NCBI RefSeq assembly: GCF_900149695.1
Contig: NZ_LT703003.1
Span: 2,594,023 to 2,658,022, forward strand
From: Anderseniella sp. Alg231-50
Lineage (GTDB): Bacteria; Pseudomonadota; Alphaproteobacteria; Rhizobiales; Aestuariivirgaceae
Direction: 5' to 3'
Length of the DNA: 64,000 bases
Position 1 is the first letter of the stretch. Each line of letters starts with the position of its first letter. The notes beneath the pieces were generated by a model. The model did not search any database. It worked only from the letters and a program-made list of their open reading frames with translations, and was not told the DNA's origin. Both the position numbers and the translations under genes were made by a program. Shown piece by piece: positions 35,521 to 43,490 of the stretch.

Positions 35521-36134
35521 CAATCCAGCTCAAGGGATCATCATCTTCAGGATACGGTCGCCAACCGGCCGATGCCTTTACCGACCTGTTGTTCAATACC
35601 CTTATCGGCTTTGTGTTCCTGTTCTTCATTGCGGTCATCTTCATCAGCCCGGCCAAGGACGCCGGCAAAGTGGTGCTTGATGCGCAGTATCTGGTGACCG
35701 TCACCTGGCCGGATGGCAGCCAGGAAGACATCGATACCTGGATCGAGGATCCTCAAGGCAACGTGACCTGGTTTCGCAACCGCTCAGCCGGCCTGGTTCA
35801 TCTCGACCGGGACGACCGGGGGATGCTGAACGACAAGATTGAGGTCGAGGGCAAGGTTATCGAGAACGTGCTCAATCAGGAGGTCGCTGCCGTGCGCGGT
35901 ACCGTACCGGGCGAGTACACGGTCAACCTGCATTACTATGAAAGTGTCGAACAGATCACCGTGCCGGTGACCGTCAGGGTCGCCAAGGTCAATCCGGTCT
36001 ACAAGATTTATTTCAACGATACCGTCGACATGAGACGCAAGGGGGAGGAACGGACCGCTGTCCGTTTCACCATTTTGCGGGACGGCAAGATCGGCCGGAT
36101 AAACCGGCTGGAAAAGAAACTGGTCACGTTCTAA
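35517..36134 (+). CDS. ExbD/TolR/MotB-like partner protein, single TM
   Basis: 205 aa. Near the N-terminus ADAFTDLLFNTLIGFVFLFF resembles the ExbD/TolR/MotB helix, with an Asp just before or inside the membrane (FTDLLFN) that is the proton-carrying residue in this family. The periplasmic part (about 50-205) does not look like ExbD or OmpA and contains beta-rich, extracellular-domain-like sequence. It is translationally coupled to the ExbB-like gene. Confidence 0.72.
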   Translation: MTIQLKGSSSSGYGRQPADAFTDLLFNTLIGFVFLFFIAVIFISPAKDAGKVVLDAQYLVTVTWPDGSQEDIDTWIEDPQGNVTWFRNRSAGLVHLDRDDRGMLNDKIEVEGKVIENVLNQEVAAVRGTVPGEYTVNLHYYESVEQITVPVTVRVAKVNPVYKIYFNDTVDMRRKGEERTAVRFTILRDGKIGRINRLEKKLVTF

Positions 36135-36167
36135 CGCCCCGTGGCCACCGGTTTTGGAGGATGACAT

Positions 36168-36668
36168 ATGTTCGAACTAGGTACGGGCGGGCTCGCGGCA
36201 GCCTATGTCATGCTCGGCGTTATATTGTTGAGCCTGCATCTGTACTCGCGCTGGAGTCACTGGATCAAGATTATGGTGACCGTACTGGCCACCGTGTTCA
36301 TGCTGGTTACCTACAAATCGCTGCCGGGCCTGCAGGGCTGGCCGTTGACGACAGACAAGCTGCCATCCCGGTTATACCTGCTGGCGATCGAAATTTCCGA
36401 GCCTGACAATATTTACCTGTGGGCGCGGGACCTGGATGTGGGAACCGAATTGCAGAGGCCGCGGGCTTATGAGTTGCCGTATTCGTCCAAGCTGCATCAG
36501 CAGGCCGTTGGCTCAGGACGAAAGCTTCGGCGCAACATTGCACAGATCGTCGAGATCGATCCGGCCGGCAAGACGGTGAAGGTGCCGGGATCATCCGACA
36601 TACCGGTGAAACAGAACATCATCCGGTTTCTTGATGCGCCACAGGGCTTGCTGCCACCCAAGGAGTAA
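36168..36668 (+). CDS. Hypothetical membrane protein, partner of the ExbB/D-like pair
   Basis: 166 aa, two TM helices at the N-terminus (AAAYVMLGVILLSLHLY and IKIMVTVLATVFMLVTY) followed by a soluble domain with LYLLAIEISEPDNIYLWARD. I do not recognise the family. It follows the ExbD-like gene by 33 nt with GGAGGATG upstream of the ATG, so it is probably a third component of the same complex. Confidence 0.7.
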   Translation: MFELGTGGLAAAYVMLGVILLSLHLYSRWSHWIKIMVTVLATVFMLVTYKSLPGLQGWPLTTDKLPSRLYLLAIEISEPDNIYLWARDLDVGTELQRPRAYELPYSSKLHQQAVGSGRKLRRNIAQIVEIDPAGKTVKVPGSSDIPVKQNIIRFLDAPQGLLPPKE

Positions 36669-36673
36669 CCGGA

Positions 36674-37411
36674 TCAGGCCTTGGCGTATTTTGCCATTTC
36701 TTGGACAAGCGCCTGCGCTGCAGCTTCCGTCAGCCTGGCGCCGTCTTCAGGCTTGGCGAGGCTGGAATTCGCCCCTTTGCGCCCGTCCGGATATCGCCTG
36801 CGAAAATCATGCGCATCACTGAAACCGCCGTCAGGCGCTGTCTGCGGATCCAGCGCAACCTGCTTCACCGCATGAGGAAACGCGTGCTGGGTGATCGCGA
36901 TTTCCGATGGTGTGGCATGAGAGCCGTGACCACTGGGATAAATCTCGGCCAGCAGTTTGCGAATTCCGGGCAGGTCAAACCAGCTCTTCAGGACCAGGTT
37001 CAGATTCTCCGGGTCCTGCTGCAGGGAACGGTGTGCATGGATTTCGCCGAAAGCCGTGGTCACGGTGGCGATGTTGCCGCCATGGCCATTCAGAAAAACG
37101 ATGTGCCGGAAGCCTGAATTCGACAGGGATGCCACAACGTCCTGCACGACCGCCATGAGAGTTGATGGTTTCAATGAAATCGTGCCGGGAAAAGCCAGGT
37201 GCGACTGAGCCATCCCCAACGACAATGTGGGGCCGACCAGAAAGTCTCCAAGTTCGCCTGCGCGCCGGGCGATGATTTCAGCGCACATGGCATCGGTCCC
37301 CAGCAGCCCCATGGGACCGTGCTGTTCAACCGACCCGATCGGCATGACTATTGCCCGGGACGTCGCCAGATGGCTCTCGATTTCTTTCCATGTCGCTTCG
37401 ACAAGCAGCAT
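36674..37411 (-). CDS. Creatininase-family amidohydrolase
   Basis: 245 aa. Metal-binding and catalytic motifs of the family are present: IGSVEQHGPMGLLGTD (Glu, His, Asp), FLNGHGGN, and GHGSHATPSEIAIT with Glu. The fold serves creatininase, FAPy deformylases and the mycofactocin peptidase MftE. Its position near pqq (about 1 kb, other side of a SoxYZ-like gene) raises a peptide-processing role, but that is speculative. It is convergent with the ExbB/D-like operon. Confidence 0.85.
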   Translation of the reverse strand: MLLVEATWKEIESHLATSRAIVMPIGSVEQHGPMGLLGTDAMCAEIIARRAGELGDFLVGPTLSLGMAQSHLAFPGTISLKPSTLMAVVQDVVASLSNSGFRHIVFLNGHGGNIATVTTAFGEIHAHRSLQQDPENLNLVLKSWFDLPGIRKLLAEIYPSGHGSHATPSEIAITQHAFPHAVKQVALDPQTAPDGGFSDAHDFRRRYPDGRKGANSSLAKPEDGARLTEAAAQALVQEMAKYAKA

Positions 37412-37571
37412 TGGTCATTCCTGTTGTTGGCATGTTGGTGGATCAGACCCGGCGGTTATTGTGCATCCGGTCTTCAGGCAAGATAGGGTCCTTATGATTG
37501 CATAAAGTTGACGTTATGCATGCCAGACTGGTACTGTCCCGTTCGCAGGGACTCGACAAAACACACTGGTA

Positions 37572-38450
37572 ATGGCTTTGCAGCATATGAAGGCCGCAGC
37601 CGTCAACGGGGACACTATTGTGACCAAGAAACCTTTCATTCACCTGGGGCTGGCAGTTGGTGCGATATGCGCCGGATTATCGTTGTCTGCCAGCGCGGCA
37701 TTGCCGGTCGAACTGACCTGGGCCGAACTGAAGCCAAGTGTGTTCGGACAACGCCTGATCACCCGCAACGATGAAGTCGTGAAGCTGGACGTGCCGTACA
37801 GGGCGAAGGACGACCGCCAGGTTCCGGTTGGTGTGCAGGCATCTCTGCCCAATGGCGTGAAGGTAAAGTCGGTTACAATCATCATCGATGAAAACCCGAT
37901 GCCGGTGTCCCTGACCGTGCGGCCTGAACAGAAACGCTCCAGCCTGTGGGTGTCGGCCAGTATGCGGTTTAACGGGCCGTCACCGGTTCGCGCAGTGGTG
38001 GAAGCGGAAAACGGCCAGCTGTTCATGAGCGAGGCAATAGTCAAGACGTCCGGTCTAGGCGCTTGCGCCGCACCGCCAACGACAACGCTGGATGTTGCCG
38101 CGAAAACCCTGGGCAATATGCGCCTGACACAGATCGTGACGCCCCTGAACGTGTCGAGCCTTGCGAAACCGGTCATGCGCACAAAGCTGGATATTTCCCA
38201 TCCCAATCTGACCGGCCTGCAACTCGACCAGATCACCTTGCGCTATATTCTGCCACGATATGTGGACAAGGTTGCAATCGACCAGGGCGACGAGAAGCTG
38301 ATGACCATCGAGGCAGGCATTTCGCTGGCGGAAAACCCGAGCATTGCCTTTGATTATGTCTCCAACGGCGCGGACAGGATGCAGGTCGAGGCCAAGGATA
38401 CGGATGACACCGTGTTCAGCCACTCGTTGCAGATCAACCCCGGCAGCTAG
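37572..38450 (+). CDS. SoxYZ-like fused carrier protein, quinoprotein-associated (first copy)
   Basis: 292 aa as drawn. A GTG 16 codons on, directly before the signal peptide (FIHLGLAVGAICAGLSLSAS), is a good alternative start. Residues ~45-165 resemble SoxY (VTIIIDENPMPVSLTVRP, RAVVEAENGQLFMSEAIVKT, GACAAPP near its end). Residues ~170-292 resemble SoxZ (RTKLDISHPNLTGLQLDQIT, EKLMTIEAGISLAENPSIAF, VEAKDTDDTVFSHSLQI). The canonical SoxY GGCGG carrier end is replaced by LGACAAP. Such fusions are known beside PQQ dehydrogenase genes. A second copy occurs further right. Confidence 0.83.
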   Translation: MALQHMKAAAVNGDTIVTKKPFIHLGLAVGAICAGLSLSASAALPVELTWAELKPSVFGQRLITRNDEVVKLDVPYRAKDDRQVPVGVQASLPNGVKVKSVTIIIDENPMPVSLTVRPEQKRSSLWVSASMRFNGPSPVRAVVEAENGQLFMSEAIVKTSGLGACAAPPTTTLDVAAKTLGNMRLTQIVTPLNVSSLAKPVMRTKLDISHPNLTGLQLDQITLRYILPRYVDKVAIDQGDEKLMTIEAGISLAENPSIAFDYVSNGADRMQVEAKDTDDTVFSHSLQINPGS

Positions 38451-38482
38451 TTCAGTATGCTTTCAGTTGAACCCATGCCGCT

Positions 38483-39601
38483 CTAGTCGGCAATCGGGTC
38501 TGCCTGCTTCGCGCCAATTCTACGGAACGTGAAATCATCTGCCGTTTCGCCGGCGGCTTGTGCCTGTCCGGCAATCTTCAGCATGGTGTCATGCAGCGGT
38601 GACAGTGAACACGCCGGGTCCGTGGCTGCCGCGTCTCCCGCAATTGCCAGCGCCTGGCACCGGCACCCGCCAAAGTCCGCCTCGCGCCGCTCGCAGGACC
38701 TGCAGGGTTCCTGCATCCAGTCGGTCCCGCGATAGGCATCAAACGCGGGTGAATTCTGCCAGATATCCGCCAGTGGTTTTTCCTTCACATTGTCGAATGT
38801 CAGGTGCGGGATCGTATGTGCCGCGTGACACGGCATGGCCGATCCGTCAGGGGTTACCATGAAGGCGTCCTGGGCCCAGCCACCCATGCAGGGCTTGGGA
38901 AACTCCGCATAATAGTCCGGTGTCACAAAATCGATCAGCAGAATACCACGCAGGCGTTCGCGCGCCTCTTCAACAATATCCACCTGCCGCATGACATCGT
39001 CCCATGCCGGCATCAGCTGTGTGCGGTTGATCAATGCCCAGCCGTAGTACTGGACATTGGCAATCTCCAGCCGGTCTGCATCCAGGTCCAGGGCAAGGTC
39101 GATGAAGTCCTCGACCTGGTGAATATTGTGCCGGTGGATCGGTGCATTCAGTGTCAGCGGCAGCTTTGCCGCGCGCACGGCCTGCGCCGTTGCCAGCTTG
39201 TTTTCGTGTGCGCCCTTCATGTTGCCGATCTTCTCGGTGATCTCCGGCGTTGCGCCCTGGACAGACAACTGCACGTGATCAAGCCCGGCCTCTTTTAAAG
39301 CGCCAATCCGCTCAGGCTTTATGTTGATCCCTGCCGTGATCAGGTTTGAATAGACCCCGCGCGATGACAGCGCCGAGACAATCTCTTCCAGGTCGGTTCG
39401 CAGGGTCGGTTCACCGCCGGACAGATGTACCTGCAGGGTCCCCAGGTCGGCGGCTTCATCGAACACCCTGACCCAATCGGCAGTCTCAAGTTCGGTATTG
39501 GCCTTGAGCAGCTTGGCCGGGTTGGAGCAGTACGGGCATTGCAACGGGCAGCGATGGGTCAGTTCCGCCAGCATGCCGATGGGTGGCCCGGGAGCGGTCA
39601 T
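38483..39601 (-). CDS. pqqE: PqqE, radical SAM PQQ biosynthesis protein
   Basis: 372 aa. The radical SAM motif CPLQCPYC (CxxxCxxC) sits at about residues 18-25, and the C-terminal SPASM-type Cys cluster includes CRSCERREADFGGCRC. PqqE links Glu and Tyr of PqqA with a new C-C bond, the first step of PQQ synthesis. It overlaps pqqD by 4 nt. Confidence 0.96.
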   Translation of the reverse strand: MTAPGPPIGMLAELTHRCPLQCPYCSNPAKLLKANTELETADWVRVFDEAADLGTLQVHLSGGEPTLRTDLEEIVSALSSRGVYSNLITAGINIKPERIGALKEAGLDHVQLSVQGATPEITEKIGNMKGAHENKLATAQAVRAAKLPLTLNAPIHRHNIHQVEDFIDLALDLDADRLEIANVQYYGWALINRTQLMPAWDDVMRQVDIVEEARERLRGILLIDFVTPDYYAEFPKPCMGGWAQDAFMVTPDGSAMPCHAAHTIPHLTFDNVKEKPLADIWQNSPAFDAYRGTDWMQEPCRSCERREADFGGCRCQALAIAGDAAATDPACSLSPLHDTMLKIAGQAQAAGETADDFTFRRIGAKQADPIAD

Positions 39602-39897
39602 GCGATTACCAGCCTCCTGTCAGCCCAGGTCTGCAGGAACCCGCACACATCGTCTCCAACGACGGCTTCAGGCGCATCATATTCAGCCGCCAGCAATGAG
39701 ATGATTTCGGCAACCGTGTTCTTTCCGTCGCATTTTTTGAGAATATCGTGACTGACCTCATCAGGCCACATGACCTTCTCAGGCGACAGCAGCGCCCATG
39801 CACCGCGTACAGGTTCAAACTGCAGCCGCACGAACGACGGCAGGCCTGGACGGCTGTCGCTGGTAATCATCGTACGATGGCGTTCGGCGGCGGCCAT
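39598..39897 (-). CDS. pqqD: PqqD, PqqA-binding chaperone
   Basis: 99 aa. Family features: P.FVRLQFEPVRGAWALLSPE, DEVSHDILKKCDGKNTVAEI and the C-terminal WADRRLV. PqqD presents the PqqA peptide to PqqE, and the two are coupled by ATGA. It lies 7 nt after the pqqC stop. Confidence 0.95.
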   Translation of the reverse strand: MAAAERHRTMITSDSRPGLPSFVRLQFEPVRGAWALLSPEKVMWPDEVSHDILKKCDGKNTVAEIISLLAAEYDAPEAVVGDDVCGFLQTWADRRLVIA

Positions 39898-39904
39898 GAC
39901 GGGT

Positions 39905-40663
39905 TCAATCTACCTCCGGGACGAATGCGCCGGGCGCAATATTTCCGCCCGGTTCGACATAGGCGAACTGCAGCGCATCCAGCATGGCCCAAAGGATATC
40001 ACACTTGGTGATCAGTGCGTTGACACAAGCCTGCTGTTTTTCCGCGGTGTCCGCATGGCGCTGCACATAAGCCAGCGCAACTTCGGCGTCACGTGGTGCC
40101 TGATGCAGCCTGGGCTTGAAGTAAGCCAGAGTATCTTCGGTGATGTAATCGTATTTCGCCAGCATGGCCGGCACCCGTTCGCTGATGACTTTGGGCGAAA
40201 ACAGTTCGGTCAGCGACGAGGCAACCGCCACAAGAAAGCTGCTCTGCGATACCAGTGTCAGGTACTGGTTGACCGCAAACCGGGTTGCGGGAAGTGCCTT
40301 TGCCTCGGACATCACCATGGCTTCGTCGAGCCCCAGCCCGGCGGCCAGCGCGATCCAGCGCCGGATGCCGCCGATCTTGTCGTCGGTGCCGTCGTGATCA
40401 ATGATCCGCTCGCGCCATTCTATGCGAAACTCCGAGTTTTCTGCACGAGACAGGATGATGGCATCTTTCTTGGGGATGGCCGCCTGGTAGCAATATCTGT
40501 TCAGCGCCCAGGCCTGCATCTGTCCCTTTGTCAGCGTGCCGGCAGTCATCATTTTGTGGAACGGATGATTGATATGATATCGCTGGTCGCCGACATCGCG
40601 GAGAATTTCTTCAAGACGCGCGGCCGAGACCGCCTCTCCCGTGATCATCCATTCCTCGTTCAC
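39905..40663 (-). CDS. pqqC: PqqC, pyrroloquinoline-quinone synthase
   Basis: 252 aa. Conserved parts include YHINHPFHKMMTAGTLTKGQ, ALNRYCYQAAIPKKDAIILS, and CDILWAMLDALQFAYVEPGG at the end. PqqC catalyses the last ring closure and oxidation to PQQ. It overlaps pqqB by 4 nt. Confidence 0.96.
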   Translation of the reverse strand: MNEEWMITGEAVSAARLEEILRDVGDQRYHINHPFHKMMTAGTLTKGQMQAWALNRYCYQAAIPKKDAIILSRAENSEFRIEWRERIIDHDGTDDKIGGIRRWIALAAGLGLDEAMVMSEAKALPATRFAVNQYLTLVSQSSFLVAVASSLTELFSPKVISERVPAMLAKYDYITEDTLAYFKPRLHQAPRDAEVALAYVQRHADTAEKQQACVNALITKCDILWAMLDALQFAYVEPGGNIAPGAFVPEVD

Positions 40664-41598
40664 AGCTCCACCTCCTGCCCGTCATGGCCAACTTCCCACC
40701 CGGCACGTGCGACCACCTCCCGCTCCGGCGAGGCCGGGTCCAGCACAGGATTGGTGTTGTTGATGTGAACGAACACACGCCGGGCAACATCAACATCCTT
40801 GAGGGAAGCCAGCGAACCCTCGTCCCCGGACATGGCGATATGGCCCATGCGCGCGCCGGTCTTGGCGCCTACACCGGCATCCGGCATTTCCGTATCGGTG
40901 AAAACCGTACCGTCAAACAACAGGCACCCTGCACCGGATATGCGGCTGCGCAGTTCATCGGTGACACGGGCACAGCCGGGAATGTAATGAACGGCCGCAC
41001 CTGCATCAGCGCCTGGCTCAGCAATGCGGACGCCGATCGTATCCCCGTCATCAGAACCGAAATTCACCGGATCGGAGTTGTCTTCCAGAAACAGGGCAAT
41101 CTTTCCCGGCACCGCATAGGTTTCAATTTCGATGCCGAGTGGGCCATCCGGTCCTTCAATTTGTGTGGTGCCGCCCAACGGCAGCTCAATGCGATTGACC
41201 AGCGTTTCATCAAGAACCCGAAAAATCGGGTTGTTGGCCAGCGTGTCGAGGATTCTGGTTGACGCGTAGAGATTAAAAGCCTGCTTCTCGCGCAGCGTCA
41301 GCAGCCCGGCAATATGGTCGACGTCGGCATTCGTCAGCACCACCGCCTTGATGGGGGAATTACGCAACGCACCGTCGGTGTCGGGCTGCAGTTCCGGCGT
41401 ATTGGATATCTGTTCGCGGATGTCTGGAGAGGCGTTGAACAACACCCAGTTGGCGCCGTCTGCCGAGGCAGCAATGCTGGATTGTGATCTCGGTGTCAGG
41501 CCGGTCCGTGCAGCCCTGACTTCACGGCTTAACCTGTAATTGCAGTTCCACTGCGGGAAGCCGCCACCGGCAGCCGACCCAATGATCTTTAACTTCAC
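40660..41598 (-). CDS. pqqB: PqqB, beta-lactamase-fold PQQ biosynthesis hydroxylase
   Basis: 312 aa from a GTG (VKLKIIGSAAGGGFPQWNCN). Metal-site region LTNADVDHIAGLLTLRE has the modified HxHxDH of PqqB (NADVDH), and GHIAMSGDEGSL and HINNTNP are further conserved parts. PqqB hydroxylates the cross-linked Tyr. It starts 106 nt after pqqA, separated by a strong hairpin. Confidence 0.95.
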   Translation of the reverse strand: MKLKIIGSAAGGGFPQWNCNYRLSREVRAARTGLTPRSQSSIAASADGANWVLFNASPDIREQISNTPELQPDTDGALRNSPIKAVVLTNADVDHIAGLLTLREKQAFNLYASTRILDTLANNPIFRVLDETLVNRIELPLGGTTQIEGPDGPLGIEIETYAVPGKIALFLEDNSDPVNFGSDDGDTIGVRIAEPGADAGAAVHYIPGCARVTDELRSRISGAGCLLFDGTVFTDTEMPDAGVGAKTGARMGHIAMSGDEGSLASLKDVDVARRVFVHINNTNPVLDPASPEREVVARAGWEVGHDGQEVEL

Positions 41599-41617
41599 GA
41601 CCACCTGCCAAAGCAAA

Positions 41618-41643
41618 CGCGCGATCCGGCAAGCGGACGCGCG
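41618..41643 (-). terminator. Attenuator-like hairpin between pqqA and pqqB
   Basis: CGCGCGATCCG and CGGACGCGCG pair over 10 bp with one bulged A and a 5-nt loop. Reading on the minus strand, the stem is followed by TTTGCTTTG. This looks like a partial terminator that lets most transcripts stop after pqqA and a minority continue into pqqBCDE, matching the need for more PqqA substrate than enzymes. Confidence 0.65.
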
Positions 41644-41704
41644 CGCCTGATAATGTCAGCCAAAACCACCCAGGCCGATAACGGCATGGGCGGCTCCGCT
41701 GGAG

Positions 41705-41794
41705 TTACTTGCTGACCGATGCGGGCAGGTAGCGGGAAATTTCAAACCCGGCTTCTACTTCACACATGGCTGGCTTTGACCAAACTTTCTTCAT
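41705..41794 (-). CDS. pqqA: PqqA, 29-residue PQQ precursor peptide
   Basis: Ends in TAA, SD GGAGG at 8 nt from the ATG. The peptide reads MKKVWSKPAM then CEVEAGFEISRYLPASVSK. The conserved Glu and Tyr that become PQQ lie in EAGFEISRY (Glu-Ile-Ser-Arg-Tyr spacing E-x3-Y). The length is usual (22-29). It is directly upstream of pqqB on the same strand. Confidence 0.95.
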   Translation of the reverse strand: MKKVWSKPAMCEVEAGFEISRYLPASVSK

Positions 41795-41930
41795 AATGAA
41801 GACCTCCAAACATGGCTTGCTGGCTCCAACTAGCGGGCCAACTCGAGCAAAAGTAACCAAGAATAGACCGAACGCAAAATCTTATTTTTTTCTAATTATG
41901 TGATCTGTTTGAAATATAAAGGAAAATTAA

Positions 41931-42926
41931 TTATTCCCACTCAAGTTCGGCAAACGCTGCAGAGACGTTCCTGGCGTTGAAGTCGTCAAAAAGCAACCAG
42001 GCCTGCTTTTCATCGAGACCGATCTCCCGGGCTGCCCGGGACAGCGGCACGCCGCGTTCTATATAGTCGCGTATCTGGGTGACGAGGCCGTTCAGGTATC
42101 GTTTTTGCTCCGCCAGAGCATCGGGCCATGGCATTGCTGCCGGCCCGTGACCCGGCACGACACGGGTGATTTTCTCTGCCGCCAGCCTGTCCATCAGGTC
42201 CAGCCATCCCGTTATGCTGCCATCGATAACCGGAACATGCCCGGAAAACAGAAGGTCACCCATGAACATGGTTGCAGTCTGTTCGTCCAGCACGGTCAGG
42301 TCATTGTCCGTATGAGCGGTGGCATGGGCCTCCAGACGCAGTTTTCGGTTCCCCAGGTCCAGATACTCCACACCCTTTATGCCTTGCCCCGGCGGAATGA
42401 TTTCCACTCCGTCAAAAGCCGCGCCAAGCAGCGGCTTGTTGGCCTGAAGATACTGGTCCTTGCGGGCCGCAAGTGCGCTTGTGAGTTTATGGTGGCCGAT
42501 GAACTCCGGCTTCTCGCTGGTGAAAGCGGAATTGCCGAACACATGATCGGGATGCATGTGGGTGTTGATGACGTATTTGATGGGCAGGCTGGTACGGGCG
42601 CGAATGGCCGCTTTCAGCGCCAGGCCAACTGCCCTGCTGCCGCCGGTATCCACAACGGCGACCGCTTCACCGCCGATTATGAAGCCCATGTTGGAGATAT
42701 CACCGGAATTTTCCGGCGTGAACAATTCATGTGCACCGGCATGCACGAACACACCTTGTGCAATTTCAGTAACATCGACAGTAACCGTCGCGGTATCCGC
42801 CCTCACCGTGCTGGCAACAGATGCGGAAACAGTCAATACAGCCAGCAAGCAGGCGATGACGAGCTTTGCAAACCGCAAAACAGATATGTTGCAAAGAGAA
42901 GTCACAGAAATTCCGTCAGCAGACAT
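41931..42926 (-). CDS. Quinoprotein relay-system metallo-beta-lactamase-fold hydrolase
   Basis: 331 aa from the ATG opening MSADGISVTS. An open frame reaches 49 codons further upstream through AT-rich promoter-like DNA and is unlikely coding. A signal/TM segment at about 18-40 is followed by the MBL fold with NTHMHPDHVFGN (HxHxDH), TAHTDNDLTV, GDLLFSGHVPVIDGS and VPGHGPAA. Proteins of this type are found next to PQQ-dependent dehydrogenases and PQQ transport or synthesis genes. The exact reaction is unknown. It is 224 nt from pqqA and divergent from xoxF. Confidence 0.85.
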   Translation of the reverse strand: MSADGISVTSLCNISVLRFAKLVIACLLAVLTVSASVASTVRADTATVTVDVTEIAQGVFVHAGAHELFTPENSGDISNMGFIIGGEAVAVVDTGGSRAVGLALKAAIRARTSLPIKYVINTHMHPDHVFGNSAFTSEKPEFIGHHKLTSALAARKDQYLQANKPLLGAAFDGVEIIPPGQGIKGVEYLDLGNRKLRLEAHATAHTDNDLTVLDEQTATMFMGDLLFSGHVPVIDGSITGWLDLMDRLAAEKITRVVPGHGPAAMPWPDALAEQKRYLNGLVTQIRDYIERGVPLSRAAREIGLDEKQAWLLFDDFNARNVSAAFAELEWE

Positions 42927-42994
42927 TTTCCAGCAGCCCTCGGTTATTGGGATATTGCGATGTTTCGGTTGCAACGGCTTCAAATTGATTGACC

Positions 42995-43011
42995 TTGCGT
43001 AATATTCGCAA
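42995..43011. promoter_or_regulatory. Inverted repeat TTGCG-N7-CGCAA upstream of the MBL hydrolase gene
   Basis: A 5-bp palindrome with an AT-rich spacer (TAATATT), about 70 nt upstream of the hydrolase start. Its arms equal those of the nosR-upstream box, but the spacer is 3 bp longer, so it is not a standard FNR-type site. A regulator site is likely. Which one is unknown. Confidence 0.4.
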
Positions 43012-43022
43012 AGCTCACCAAT

Positions 43023-43061
43023 GTAGTATATGAGTGTTACAATGTAGTACCCAGATACTAC
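43023..43061. promoter_or_regulatory. Tandem GTAGTA-N6-TACTAC operators in the MBL hydrolase/xoxF intergenic region
   Basis: The right copy (43044-43061) is a perfect inverted repeat GTAGTA-CCCAGA-TACTAC. The left copy (43023-43040) has a perfect left arm and a 4-of-6 right arm. Both left arms sit in CAATGTAGTA, exactly 21 bp apart, so two dimers would bind the same face of the helix. A third perfect copy occurs before the PQQ sugar-dehydrogenase-like gene. The repeats are seen directly. The binding protein is unknown. Confidence 0.65.
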
Positions 43062-43490
43062 GATCGTATTCAAATTCTGATTTGATTATGCAGCACTCTC
43101 CAAGAAAGTACACAGTAAACAATCGTTTATAATCAAATCGGGAAATTCCCCATATTGCATTTGCGAACAATATTTTGCGGCGCAATACGCGCATGAATAT
43201 TGTCAGACAATCCGGATTATCCTGCATCATGGAATTGAAAGCTGCAAAAATAAGAAAAAATAAGTTGCACGAGCGCTGGCGAAAAAACATACTTTGCACT
43301 CAGGAACCATATTGGCCGTTTCCATATTGGAAATTCTACCTTTGTTTCTGAGTCCAAGAGCACCCGGCACGAACGCTGTGGCGGGGTGTGGCGAGATGGG
43401 CGATCCGCTTTGCTCCTGGTTCCAATACGTTGAAAACGACCAACGTCGCATCGACACTGTGGTCCAACAATAAGCGGAGGAAATTGAGTA

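Larger units (their letters stand above)
42927..43490. other. 564-bp regulatory intergenic region between the MBL hydrolase gene and xoxF
   Basis: AT-rich compared with its neighbours and no credible gene on either strand. It holds an inverted repeat TTGCG-N7-CGCAA near the hydrolase gene, two tandem GTAGTA-type elements 21 bp apart, and an AT-rich tract around 43040-43300. The SD for xoxF (GGAGG) is at the right end. The two divergent genes must be driven from here, and the long distance suggests several regulator sites or a long 5' leader on xoxF. Confidence 0.7.
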
